Source: an uncultured Prevotellaceae bacterium
Lineage (GTDB): Bacteria > Bacteroidota > Bacteroidia > Bacteroidales > Bacteroidaceae
NCBI GenBank assembly: GCA_902794405.1
Contig: CADBHI010000001.1
Coordinates: 22,139 to 86,138 of the forward strand
DNA: 64,000 bases
Reading direction: 5' to 3'
Below are positions 7,869 through 16,638 of the stretch, one piece after another. The position numbers and the translations under genes are program-made. The stretch's first letter is position 1, and every line of letters begins with the position of its first letter. The notes below the pieces were generated by a model that did not search any database, was not told where the DNA came from, and saw nothing but the letters and a program-made list of their open reading frames with translations.

Positions 7869-8396
7869 ATGAAAATGTTAGGTATTATGGAATATAAAGA
7901 TATTTATTTTGCCGACAAACAACGAAATGGGGGGGGGTATGCTCTTCAGTATATCCGTTTAATGCGAAAAGCACAGTTTAGTAATGGTCTTTTTCGTTTC
8001 ATTTATAAAAAACTAATGAGATGTATGACTTTATTCTTTGGATTAGAAATACCTTGGAATCTTAAAGTTGGGAAAGGTTTATATTTGGGTCATGCATACA
8101 ACATTACGATACATCCTGATTGCGAAATAGGCGAATGGTGTAATATACATAAAGGAGTTACCATAGGTCAACAAAACAGAGGTAAACGAAAAGGCGCACC
8201 AAAAATTGGAAATAGGGTTTGGATTGGAGTTAATGCTACCATTGTCGGGAAAGTTGTGATAGGTGATGACGTGTTAATATCACCTAACGCATTTGTTAAT
8301 TGTGATGTTCCTTCTCATAGTATTGTTATAGGTAATCCGTGTGAGATACATCATCATGATAATGCAACCATGGATTATATTAATCAAACCTCATAA
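7869..8396 (+). CDS. Hexapeptide-repeat O-acyltransferase (CysE/WcaB type), with a 9-G tract
   Basis: A 175-residue left-handed beta-helix acyltransferase. The helix begins at LKVGKGLYLGHAYNITIHPDCEIG and includes CNIHKGVTIGQQ (catalytic His region), PKIGNRVWIGVNATIVGKVVIGDDVLI and HSIVIGNPCEIH. Such proteins O-acetylate polysaccharide sugars with acetyl-CoA or act on serine; the capsule context favours the former. The codons for Asn-Gly-Gly-Gly-Tyr near residue 21 are a run of nine G (7929-7937), in frame in this sequence, so the gene is currently ON. Slippage by one base would shift the frame near the N-terminus. An alternative start is ATG 7887 (MEYKDIYF). Confidence 0.8.
   Translation: MKMLGIMEYKDIYFADKQRNGGGYALQYIRLMRKAQFSNGLFRFIYKKLMRCMTLFFGLEIPWNLKVGKGLYLGHAYNITIHPDCEIGEWCNIHKGVTIGQQNRGKRKGAPKIGNRVWIGVNATIVGKVVIGDDVLISPNAFVNCDVPSHSIVIGNPCEIHHHDNATMDYINQTS
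7929..7937 (+). repeat. Homopolymer G9 inside an acyltransferase gene
   Basis: Nine consecutive G bases in an otherwise AT-rich gene, coding for three Gly. This is a candidate slipped-strand mispairing site. Its counterpart is the C8 tract at 12515-12522. Confidence 0.9.
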
Positions 8397-8422
8397 TAGA
8401 ATTTAAGAGTATCTCGTAATTA

Positions 8423-9916
8423 ATGACTGCATCAAGCAATTCAAGACAAGCAATGTGGGTGGCAATAGGACAGTTTTGTGCCTATGCCATTGGCATTGTA
8501 AGTCCAATGATACTAAGTAGGTATTTTGACAAAGGAGATTACGGTACTTACAAACAAGTAATGTATGTTTACAATACACTCATTACGGTTTTTGCCTTTG
8601 GATTGCCTAGATCCTATTCCTATTTTATACCCCGTGTGTCAATTGGTGAGTCTAAAGACGTGGTAAGGAAAATTACCAGGCTCTTTGTCATTTTAGGAGT
8701 TTTTTTTTCCTTGTTATTGTACTTTGGGTCATCAATAATCGCTTTAATACTAAAGAATCCTGATTTGGATTTAGCCTTAAAATACTTCTCTCCAACGCCA
8801 TTGTTCCTTTTACCAGTAATGGGGCTAGATTGTATATTGGCTTCTTATAAAAGGAATCAGTTTATAGCTATCTATTCCGTTGTAACAAAGATATTTACTA
8901 TTTTATGTATAGTTATCCCTGTTATTCTGTTTAAGTGTAATTATCTTTCTGCTATTATTGGTTTTGATATTGCTTCATTTATATCTTTTCTTTTAGCGAT
9001 ATATTTTAGAAATATCCCTACAAAAGGGATTGAATTAGAGAAGACAAGTGTTACTATTAAGGAGATTCTAGCATTCACAGCCCCATTAATTATCGCTTCA
9101 GTTTGGATAATGATTTTTCAATCTGTCAACCAGTTTTTTGTTAGTCGATATTATGGTAATGAGGTGTTTGCAGATTTTTCCAATGGATTTATTGAGTTTC
9201 CGGTGATTCCTATGGTAGTTAATTCTGTGGCTACCGTTCTTTTGCCTTTATTCTCTGGAATGGTTGTTAATGATAAGGACAATATAAAGATTGCATGGAT
9301 TAATGCCCTTGAGAAGTCAATAAAGATTACTTACCCTATAGCTGTGTTTTCAATAATATTTGCATCCTTAATAATGACGTGTTTTTACGGCAACCAATAT
9401 GAATCATCAGGGATTTACTTTATTGTGAAGAACTTTGAAGGATTCTTTATGATAATACCTTTTTACCCTATTATTCTTGCATTGGGTAAAACCAATCAGT
9501 ATGCAAATATCCATCTGGTTATGGCTCTTGTTATCGTTCCGTTGGAGTTTATTATTGTTAAGTTTGGGCTACCAGCTATTATGATTGGTGTCGTATTTGA
9601 AATATGTGTTTTTGCAAAGGTGGCTTTACAGTTTAGGGTAGTTAGTCGTACAATCAATATGACTTTCAACGATCTTATACCCATAAAAAGTATGGTTCGG
9701 ATCATAGCTGTATCAATTGCCTCTTCAATTTTACCGCTATTTGTGTATCATTATTGTCATTGGCTTAATAAATATTTTCTGTTATCACTCACGATATTAT
9801 TGTTTATTATTTGTTATTACCTACTATGCTGGGTTTTCCATGTCACATACAAAGATGTTTTAGTAGGTTTTTTGCATAATAAAAAATACATGGGTATCTT
9901 AAAAATAATTCCATAA
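8423..9916 (+). CDS. wzx: Wzx-type polysaccharide flippase
   Basis: A 497-residue polytopic membrane protein, about 12-14 hydrophobic helices along its length, of the MATE/MVF (Polysacc_synt) type. It opens with a helix containing MWVAIGQFCAYAIGIVSP and then YFDKGDYGTYKQVMYVYNTL, a typical N-terminal pattern of this family. It should flip the lipid-linked repeat unit across the inner membrane for Wzy polymerisation. It is encoded directly upstream of the Wzy candidate. The DNA is AT-rich. A T9 run (8700-8708) lies in the coding sequence and is in frame. Confidence 0.85.
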   Translation: MTASSNSRQAMWVAIGQFCAYAIGIVSPMILSRYFDKGDYGTYKQVMYVYNTLITVFAFGLPRSYSYFIPRVSIGESKDVVRKITRLFVILGVFFSLLLYFGSSIIALILKNPDLDLALKYFSPTPLFLLPVMGLDCILASYKRNQFIAIYSVVTKIFTILCIVIPVILFKCNYLSAIIGFDIASFISFLLAIYFRNIPTKGIELEKTSVTIKEILAFTAPLIIASVWIMIFQSVNQFFVSRYYGNEVFADFSNGFIEFPVIPMVVNSVATVLLPLFSGMVVNDKDNIKIAWINALEKSIKITYPIAVFSIIFASLIMTCFYGNQYESSGIYFIVKNFEGFFMIIPFYPIILALGKTNQYANIHLVMALVIVPLEFIIVKFGLPAIMIGVVFEICVFAKVALQFRVVSRTINMTFNDLIPIKSMVRIIAVSIASSILPLFVYHYCHWLNKYFLLSLTILLFIICYYLLCWVFHVTYKDVLVGFLHNKKYMGILKIIP

Positions 9917-9936
9917 TGTGGTTTTAACATATTAAT

Positions 9937-11343
9937 ATGATAATTATGAGAAGAGGTCGAAATAATGGTTTTAAAGTACTGTTGGCTTTCTTGTTTTTCT
10001 TGTTCTTAATACAGTATATATCAGGTATTAGTGGAATTAATTATTTTAGGCTTCCAGCTTATTTTGATGCATTGATTTACATCTGTGTTTTTGTGGCATA
10101 TATGTTAAAGTATAGGAAGAATAATTTGCTGTGTTTTGAATTGATGGCTGTTCCTGTTGCTTTTTTGGGGCTATTTTTTGATGATTTAATATACCCGTTA
10201 TCTTCTGAATTTTCAAGCCTATTAACTATTGGAGATGAAGTTACGCGGCAAAAATCGGAAGATATTCAGATGATGGCATTCTTCGCTCTCCTTTTAGGTG
10301 CATCTATAGGAAACGATTATAATAATAACAAAAGTTTCAATTTTGGCATTTACAAAACAAAAAAAGTTTCATATGGTTTTTTCATTATAATCATTGTGAG
10401 TGTAATTTTGCTTTTGATAATTTATGATTTCAGTACAGGTGTTTTTTCATCATGGTTCTATTATTCCAATTCTAATATAATGGATGTGGATGACCGTAAT
10501 CAAGGACTTGGACACTTAACTTGTCTACTTCTTGCTGCAAGTTGTGTGGAAATAGTTAGACTTAGGAATAAAGGTATCACAGATTTTAAATCATTTATCT
10601 TAAACATCAATAAACTCTTTCTAGCTGAGTGCTTAGGTATATCTGCTTTATTGTTCTTTAGCGGTAATAGAAATGAAATGCTTCTTATACTCCTTCCGCT
10701 GGTTGTCGGTTATACGGTTTGCATTCAAAGGATATCAAATAGAACTATCCTTATTTTTATTCTTGTGGGCGTTTTGCTGATGGCTATGGCTGGTATGTCG
10801 CGAGGGGATTCAGTGGCTTTAGATAGTGGTACACTTGGCATTTTTTCTTTAACAAGGGATTTCTCGGGTTTAGGTTATAATACGGATTTTCTTGTTCAAT
10901 ATACTGACAAAAACGGTGCTATTTACCTGTCTGGTTTAATTCCTATGCTCCTATCAGGAATACCTTATATAGGTAATGTTATTATCAATTCATTTGATAT
11001 AACAGGCCCTATTTCTTCAGCCATTTTATGTACTGATTCGGTGTTTAATGCAAGTTCTGGCTTGGGAACGTCTCTTATAGGTGACTTATACTATACAGGT
11101 GGCACTGTAGGGGTTGTCTTGTATATATTTTTCTTCGGTTATTTGATGTCTTGTTTATATAAATCTGATAGAGACATGAACATCTATTGGTTGGTTTTTT
11201 ATACATATATGGTGTCAAACGCAGTTTATTATATTCGATCTTCTTGGGCTTTCCCTATTACACAAATAGAATATGCTATGATAATTGTGTTACTGGGTAA
11301 TCTATTTTTTTCTACTAAAACCAAAAAATTGCAAATAAAATGA
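9937..11343 (+). CDS. wzy: Wzy-type polysaccharide polymerase (O-antigen/capsule)
   Basis: A 468-residue protein with about ten to twelve membrane helices and a larger hydrophilic loop in the second half (around residues 285-350), the layout of O-antigen polymerases. Wzy proteins lack strong sequence motifs, so the call rests on topology and on the position between Wzx and glycosyltransferases. It would polymerise repeat units in the periplasm. The last bases overlap the start of the next gene (ATGA-type overlap at 11340). The DNA is strongly AT-rich. Confidence 0.75.
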   Translation: MIIMRRGRNNGFKVLLAFLFFLFLIQYISGISGINYFRLPAYFDALIYICVFVAYMLKYRKNNLLCFELMAVPVAFLGLFFDDLIYPLSSEFSSLLTIGDEVTRQKSEDIQMMAFFALLLGASIGNDYNNNKSFNFGIYKTKKVSYGFFIIIIVSVILLLIIYDFSTGVFSSWFYYSNSNIMDVDDRNQGLGHLTCLLLAASCVEIVRLRNKGITDFKSFILNINKLFLAECLGISALLFFSGNRNEMLLILLPLVVGYTVCIQRISNRTILIFILVGVLLMAMAGMSRGDSVALDSGTLGIFSLTRDFSGLGYNTDFLVQYTDKNGAIYLSGLIPMLLSGIPYIGNVIINSFDITGPISSAILCTDSVFNASSGLGTSLIGDLYYTGGTVGVVLYIFFFGYLMSCLYKSDRDMNIYWLVFYTYMVSNAVYYIRSSWAFPITQIEYAMIIVLLGNLFFSTKTKKLQIK

Positions 11344-12491
11344 GAATAGCTTTTTTTATTGGCCAATTAGGACAAGGTGGAGCAGAGAATGTAGTTGCAA
11401 CCTTGACAAGTCAACTGGCTCAAAGAGGACATAATATAACGCTTGTAAGTCACTTAAAAACGCAATTCTATGATATTGCAAATGAAGTAAATCTAATAGA
11501 TGTAAGGTCATGGCAATATGACACATATGTGGGCTCAACCCCTGTAAAATTATATAAAAAAGCAGCAAATCGCTTTAAGGATTTTATTAACATCCGTCGG
11601 ATTATTAAGCAGGAAAAACCGGAAGTGGTGATATCTTTCTTATGCGGTTGGATTCACCCGCTGGTCCTTTTGTGTAAAGGCCGTATTCCATTAATATGTG
11701 CTGAGCGTAATGCTATGGTATACCCTCATGGCCGTCAAGATTTTTTTAACAAGCAAATTATGTATCGCCTCGCATATGGTGTTCAAGTGATGTCCCGTCA
11801 TGATAAAGCATGGTTGCGCAATCGATACAAGCGTGTATATCCAATGCCTAATCCTTTACGTTTTGAGCCTTTGAGTAAAAAAGAATACGATGATTTGTTT
11901 CAAAATAGGAAGAATATTTTGGCTTGTGGAAGGGTTCATTCACAAAAAGGATTTGAAAAATTAATCGAGGCTTTTTCTTTGATCGCTTCCGACTTCCCTG
12001 AGTGGTCTGTCGATATATGTGGAAATATAGGAGATGATAATTATTACCAGTCTCTTTTAAATCGTATCAACTATTATGGACTCAAAGATAGGGTAGTGTT
12101 TCTTGGAGTAAGGAAGGATGTCAATTCGCTGATGCAGACTCATTCTATTTTCTGTCTTTCTTCTCAACATGAGGGTTTTCCGAATGTTCTCTCCGAGGCC
12201 ATGGCTAATGGTATGGCATGTGTTAGTTTTGACATTGTTACTGGACCATCCGAAATTATTGTCGATGGAATTGATGGTTTGGTGGTGGAAGACCAGAATG
12301 TTGAAGAATTAGCAAGGGGTCTTTCAATGCTTATGGGTAATGAAGATTTACGCTATACCATGGGCGCATGTGCTATTGGGAATATTACCCGTTACAGCAA
12401 AGATAAGATTGTTACTAAGTGGGAAAATATGTTCAAAAATATAATAAAAGATTATTATGGGAAGAATAAAAACAATATGGTCAATCCTTAG
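11340..12491 (+). CDS. GT4-family glycosyltransferase
   Basis: A 383-residue GT-B enzyme. The N-terminal Rossmann half begins IAFFIGQLGQGGAENVVATL, the usual glycine-rich acceptor-side loop. The C-terminal half contains ILACGRVHSQKGFEKLIEAF and the E-x7-E nucleotide-sugar motif EHEGFPNVLSEAMANGMACV. It transfers one sugar of the repeat unit on the cytoplasmic face; donor and linkage cannot be read. It overlaps wzy at its start. At its end it overlaps, in another frame, the probable original start of the phase-shifted acyltransferase (ATG 12457). Confidence 0.85.
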   Translation: MRIAFFIGQLGQGGAENVVATLTSQLAQRGHNITLVSHLKTQFYDIANEVNLIDVRSWQYDTYVGSTPVKLYKKAANRFKDFINIRRIIKQEKPEVVISFLCGWIHPLVLLCKGRIPLICAERNAMVYPHGRQDFFNKQIMYRLAYGVQVMSRHDKAWLRNRYKRVYPMPNPLRFEPLSKKEYDDLFQNRKNILACGRVHSQKGFEKLIEAFSLIASDFPEWSVDICGNIGDDNYYQSLLNRINYYGLKDRVVFLGVRKDVNSLMQTHSIFCLSSQHEGFPNVLSEAMANGMACVSFDIVTGPSEIIVDGIDGLVVEDQNVEELARGLSMLMGNEDLRYTMGACAIGNITRYSKDKIVTKWENMFKNIIKDYYGKNKNNMVNP

Positions 12492-12514
12492 GAATATGTA
12501 TCACAGACAAATTA

Positions 12515-12522
12515 CCCCCCCC
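12515..12522 (+). repeat. Homopolymer C8 that shifts an acyltransferase out of frame
   Basis: Eight C bases between an in-frame leader starting at ATG 12457 and the ORF starting at 12534. One more C (C9) would join the two into a 183-residue protein. This is a candidate slipped-strand switch, currently OFF. Confidence 0.85.
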
Positions 12523-12533
12523 GTCAGTATGCT

Positions 12534-13007
12534 ATGGAGTTGGGCGTAAACATTGGGGAAGATAATTTCCTGCCGGACAAACATTGTTGGTCGTCTGAGC
12601 CTTATTTGATTACAATTGGTAATCATTGTCAAATAACAAATGGAGTTAGGTTTTTTACGCATGGTTGGGGACAGGCAGTTAGGGATCGCTATCCAAACTT
12701 CGATACTTTTGGTAAAATAGTAGTTGGTGATTGGGTTTATATTGGGAACAATAGTTTGATTATGCCTGGCGTTACTATAGAGAATAATGTACTTGTTGCT
12801 GCAGGTTCTGTTGTTACTAAAAGTATTCCTTCTGGAATGGTAGTTGGTGGAAATCCTGCACGTATTATTTGTACAATAGAAGAATATCTGGCTAATAACT
12901 TACAGTATAACATCAATACAAAAAATCTTGATTTGGCAAGAAAAAAAGAAATACTCTTATCCTTGGATGAAAGTAACTTTATCCAAAAATCATATTTGAA
13001 AAAGTAG
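12534..13007 (+). CDS. Hexapeptide-repeat acyltransferase, N-terminus split off by a C8 tract
   Basis: The 157 residues readable from ATG 12534 are a WbbJ/CatB-like acyltransferase: CWSSEPYLITIGNHCQITNG, then RFFTHGWG with the catalytic His, then IVVGDWVYIGNNSLIMPGVTI and the end GMVVGGNPARII. Homologues usually begin about 25 residues earlier with a basic helix and a YAxxLGVxIG segment. Exactly that is encoded upstream from ATG 12457, but one base out of frame because the C tract has eight bases. With nine the product would read on through RQYAMELGVNIG. As sequenced, only a shortened protein from 12534 could be made. It would O-acylate a surface polysaccharide sugar. A homopolymer sequencing error is the alternative. 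Confidence 0.75.
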   Translation: MELGVNIGEDNFLPDKHCWSSEPYLITIGNHCQITNGVRFFTHGWGQAVRDRYPNFDTFGKIVVGDWVYIGNNSLIMPGVTIENNVLVAAGSVVTKSIPSGMVVGGNPARIICTIEEYLANNLQYNINTKNLDLARKKEILLSLDESNFIQKSYLKK

Positions 13008-13023
13008 TAGAAATAGTGTTTTA

Positions 13024-14223
13024 ATGAAAAAAATAAGTATAGTATATAGTCAACCTTTGACACAAATACAGGGTATCAATTATGTGAACAACTCATTTGT
13101 AATGGGTGGTAAGTATTTCAGAGACAGTGGTTTGTTGCTGGGTAATATCTATGCCCCTGATTGTGTATTTGACTGTACTACACATGATCATTTGGACTTG
13201 ATCGGTTCAAATGTTGGTACGCCATCATATCAGCGTGAACGCAAGTTGCGTATCTTTCTTCGCAAATTATTGTCGTCAAATAACCTTATAGGAGCAAGTG
13301 TCAAAATCTATTTTAATTTCAAGCGAAATGCTCAAAAAGCGGTAGAAAGACTAGCTTCTGATAATAGTGACTATCTGATATTTCAGGATTTAGGCAGCGC
13401 AAGAGAGTACTACAAAAAGTATGGTAATGCAAGAAAAGCAAAAACAATACTGATACTTCATTGTAGCAAGCATCCTTTGGAACAGATAATGCCCTCGTAC
13501 CAAGGTTACTATAAGTATTCTTTTTTGAAGAAGCGTGCATTGAAGCGATGTGATGAGACTATGCACCTTGTGGATAAGGTTGTTTATCTAAACAATAATG
13601 CAGTCTCTTTTTCTCCTCTGACAGATGACAAAAAAACATTTGTCTATAATGGCGTAGAAGATATCTTTAATTGGAAACCCACAGAGCCGTCTGACAAACT
13701 TAGACTTGTCTGCGTGGCAAGCCTGTCGGATCATAAAGGGCAGGCTATTATCATAGAAGCACTGAATCTACTCCCGAAAGACGTTCTGAATAAGGTGCAA
13801 TTGACATTAGTGGGTACCGGCCTTGCCTTAGATAATTGCAAAGCAAAGATTAAAGAATACAATTTGGGATCACACGTAAGCATGTTGGGTCAACGTAACG
13901 ATGTAGCCGAAATTCTAAAGAGCCAGGATGCTTTCGTACTGCCCAGTATAAGTGAAGGTATGCCAATGAGTATTATAGAGGCGATGAGACAAGGTTTATA
14001 TATTATGGCGACTCCTGTTGGGGGTATTCTTGAAATGATAGAACCTGAGTATGGAGAATTCATAACTCGTAACCCGCAAGAGCTGGCAGATGCTATCGTA
14101 AAATTGATTGTTAATAATACAGTAACAACTTCCGTCAGAAAGGCTTCGAGGGAGCGCTTCGAAAAGGACTTCAATCTAAAGGTGATGATTAGTGGCTATT
14201 CAAAAGTTCTGCTTTCCCTATAA
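13024..14223 (+). CDS. GT4-family glycosyltransferase
   Basis: A 399-residue GT-B protein. The C-terminal donor domain shows LRLVCVASLSDHKGQAIIIEAL and the E-x7-E motif SEGMPMSIIEAMRQGLYIMATPVGG. The N-terminal half is divergent and starts KKISIVYSQPLTQIQGINYV. It should add one sugar to the repeat unit in the cytoplasm. It stands between the second acyltransferase and the GT-B/HP-motif gene, in the AT-rich block. Confidence 0.8.
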   Translation: MKKISIVYSQPLTQIQGINYVNNSFVMGGKYFRDSGLLLGNIYAPDCVFDCTTHDHLDLIGSNVGTPSYQRERKLRIFLRKLLSSNNLIGASVKIYFNFKRNAQKAVERLASDNSDYLIFQDLGSAREYYKKYGNARKAKTILILHCSKHPLEQIMPSYQGYYKYSFLKKRALKRCDETMHLVDKVVYLNNNAVSFSPLTDDKKTFVYNGVEDIFNWKPTEPSDKLRLVCVASLSDHKGQAIIIEALNLLPKDVLNKVQLTLVGTGLALDNCKAKIKEYNLGSHVSMLGQRNDVAEILKSQDAFVLPSISEGMPMSIIEAMRQGLYIMATPVGGILEMIEPEYGEFITRNPQELADAIVKLIVNNTVTTSVRKASRERFEKDFNLKVMISGYSKVLLSL

Positions 14224-14235
14224 TTTCAATAAAAA

Positions 14236-15405
14236 ATGATTGAAAAAAAATACAGAAAATACTTCATATACGGCTATATTAATTTTGAGAATATAAGCTG
14301 CTCGTTTGTTAAAGAACAAGAAGACATATCGTTTGTCAATCGGAAACTTCGATATGTTTTTACTCACATCGGGCTGCATTCCCCTAAGGGTGATTATTCA
14401 CGATGGGCTAAAGTCATAGCAGTATTAGAGATAGTTGCCTCCATTCTTATTTTATTGGGAAGATTTGTTGCTGTATTTTTTCAGAAAATATTCTCTCGGC
14501 ATATTGAAATTCAAGGACAATATCTCCAGGCCCCACTTACATGGCCAGCATATCGTGTAAGGGATATGCTACGTTCTGTAGAGGGTGTTGAAACTCATTC
14601 TATCAAGATACCATTTATAAAAAATTCATTTAAAGAACGGGAGATAAAGGTTCTGTCAGTTGTGTCATATAAGGACATCTTTGATGCTTTTATTAGTGCT
14701 ATGGCAATGGTTTTCTATATGGAGCGTCGGTTTGCAAAAGAGGACATCCTATTCAGGTCGTATGCTTCATTTGAGTTTTTTTTGACATGTCGCTTTGTAA
14801 AGCGTACAGAGTCTCAAAACAAGTTCATATATTATAATACTTTTGATCGATGGGCTTTCCTGATGTGTCGTGCAAACACGGAAGTCTATTTTATACAGCA
14901 TGGTAAGCTTGATTATTTAACGACCTTGATTCGTGTAGGCACACCAGATGTGGCCTATTATGTTTCTCCCGCCCAGCAAACAATAGTCGAAGATACCCTT
15001 TTCACAGGTAAACCAAAGGAAGTCCGTTTTCGGAAAATGTTGCAATTTACACATAATGACATACTGATACGTGACAATGGAAAACTAAATGTGCTTATTG
15101 TGAGCGTGGTATCTTTTATAAAGGATGTGGTTCAAATTGTTGAAATGTTGGGAGGCAAGGTAAACCTGTATGTTAAACCACACCCGGGTGATAAAGTATT
15201 GGACTCGTATAATCACCTCGTGGAACAATATGGTGTGGTGATATTGGAAAAGACTGCTTATCCCGAAGTAGATATAGTATTGTCTTATAATAGCACTCTA
15301 GCAGATGAATATGATCTGGCAGGAGTGAGGGTTATCCGATGGGATTTACTTAACAATTTAAAAGAGGTTGAGAACCTTGTAATTGAAAACAAAAATAACT
15401 TGTAA
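14236..15405 (+). CDS. GT-B transferase with HG and HP motifs, candidate nonulosonate transferase
   Basis: A 389-residue protein. A hydrophobic stretch (about residues 57-78, VIAVLEIVASILILLGRFVAVFF) is followed by a GT-B-like body with three marks: FIQHGKLDYL (about residue 219), YVKPHPGDKVL (about 312) and SYNSTLADEYDLAG (about 352). The HG, HP and S-T/D pattern is shared by bacterial polysialyltransferase-like and CDP-glycerol glycerophosphotransferase-like GT-B enzymes, which use CMP- or CDP-donors. It sits directly before legC, and a CMP-legionaminate is made by this cluster, so transfer of the nonulosonate is a reasonable inference. A phosphodiester-forming transferase is the alternative. 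Confidence 0.55.
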   Translation: MIEKKYRKYFIYGYINFENISCSFVKEQEDISFVNRKLRYVFTHIGLHSPKGDYSRWAKVIAVLEIVASILILLGRFVAVFFQKIFSRHIEIQGQYLQAPLTWPAYRVRDMLRSVEGVETHSIKIPFIKNSFKEREIKVLSVVSYKDIFDAFISAMAMVFYMERRFAKEDILFRSYASFEFFLTCRFVKRTESQNKFIYYNTFDRWAFLMCRANTEVYFIQHGKLDYLTTLIRVGTPDVAYYVSPAQQTIVEDTLFTGKPKEVRFRKMLQFTHNDILIRDNGKLNVLIVSVVSFIKDVVQIVEMLGGKVNLYVKPHPGDKVLDSYNHLVEQYGVVILEKTAYPEVDIVLSYNSTLADEYDLAGVRVIRWDLLNNLKEVENLVIENKNNL

Positions 15406-15425
15406 TGTATTTAGAATTGTAGAAT

Positions 15426-16634
15426 ATGTATAAGGAGACAATTGACTTTATAAAGTCTGTATATGGCAATCAAGAGTTCACTCCTCTGGCTGTCCCCGTT
15501 TTTGTGGGCAATGAGAAGAAATACCTGAACGAGTGTATAGATACCACATTCGTAAGCTCAGTAGGTAAGTTCGTTGATCGCTTTGAAAATGATATGGCAG
15601 CATACACTGGCGCAAAGCGTGCTGTGGTATGTGTGAGCGGTACTAATGCACTCCACATGAGCTTGCTGCTTGTTGGCGTTAAGAAAGATGATGAGGTCCT
15701 TACGCAGGCACTCACCTTCATTGCCACTTGTAATGCATTGAGCTACATTGGAGCCCATCCCGTATTCCTGGATGTTGACCGCTCAACGATGGGCCTTTCT
15801 CCTGATGCTATGAAGGAGTGGCTCCAGAAGAATGCAGAAGTTCGTAAGAACACCCGCCTCAATGAACTTGATAAGAGTCATGATTTCGTATATCAGGAAG
15901 ACGAGTATGCATGTTACAACAAGAATACTGGCCGCAGAATCAAGGCTTGTGCTCCTATGCACACCTTTGGCCATCCTGTAAGAATTGAGGAGATTGCTGC
16001 ACTCTGTAAAGAATGGCATATTGAATTGGTTGAAGATGCTGCAGAGAGTATTGGCTCTAAGTACAAAGGCCAGCATACTGGCACCTTTGGTAGGGTAGGC
16101 GCTATCAGTTTCAATGGTAATAAGACCATCACCACCGGTGGTGGCGGTATGATGCTTTTCAACGATGAGGAGTTTGGCGCATACGCCAAGCATATCACAA
16201 CCCAGGCTAAGATTCCTCACCGTTGGGAGTTCCGTCATGACCATATTGGTTTTAACTACCGTATGCCCAATATCAATGCAGCTCTTGGTTGTGCTCAATT
16301 AGAGAATCTTGATAAATACATAGCCAGCAAGCGACAGGTAGCTGCTGAATATGAAGCATTTTTCAAGAATGTGCCAGATATAGAGTTCTTTGTTGACTCT
16401 CCTGATACCTTCTCTAACTATTGGTTGAATGTTGTCATTCTACCTAACAAGGAAGAACAGATAAACTTCCTTACTCAGACCAATGACAATGGCGTAATGA
16501 CACGTCCTATTTGGGAACTGATGAACCGTCTACCAATGTTTGAAAAATGCGAGAATGACGGATTGAAGAATACTATCTGGTTTGCAGATAGAGTGGTTAA
16601 TATACCAAGTAGTGTCAGGATTGAATCATTATAA
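15426..16634 (+). CDS. legC: LegC-like PLP aminotransferase (DegT/DnrJ/EryC1/StrS family)
   Basis: A 402-residue aminotransferase. The substrate loop SVGKFVDRFENDMAAYTGAKRAV, the PLP-binding LVEDAAESIGSKYKG and the lysine-bearing ISFNGNKTITTGGGG (Lys in GNK) are all present. LegC/NeuN-like members convert the 4-keto sugar made by LegB into the 4-amino sugar. The insert KNTRLNELDKSHDFVYQEDEYACYNKNTGRRIKA, split here for reading around residues 140-173, is typical of the longer LegC type. It precedes the GNAT and legG in pathway order. Confidence 0.85.
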   Translation: MYKETIDFIKSVYGNQEFTPLAVPVFVGNEKKYLNECIDTTFVSSVGKFVDRFENDMAAYTGAKRAVVCVSGTNALHMSLLLVGVKKDDEVLTQALTFIATCNALSYIGAHPVFLDVDRSTMGLSPDAMKEWLQKNAEVRKNTRLNELDKSHDFVYQEDEYACYNKNTGRRIKACAPMHTFGHPVRIEEIAALCKEWHIELVEDAAESIGSKYKGQHTGTFGRVGAISFNGNKTITTGGGGMMLFNDEEFGAYAKHITTQAKIPHRWEFRHDHIGFNYRMPNINAALGCAQLENLDKYIASKRQVAAEYEAFFKNVPDIEFFVDSPDTFSNYWLNVVILPNKEEQINFLTQTNDNGVMTRPIWELMNRLPMFEKCENDGLKNTIWFADRVVNIPSSVRIESL

Positions 16635-16638
16635 AGAG

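Noticed and set aside
8700-8708. T9 run in wzx as a third phase-variation tract
   Set aside because: A/T runs of this size are expected in such AT-rich DNA and the gene is in frame with normal length; evidence is much weaker than for the G9 and C8 runs.
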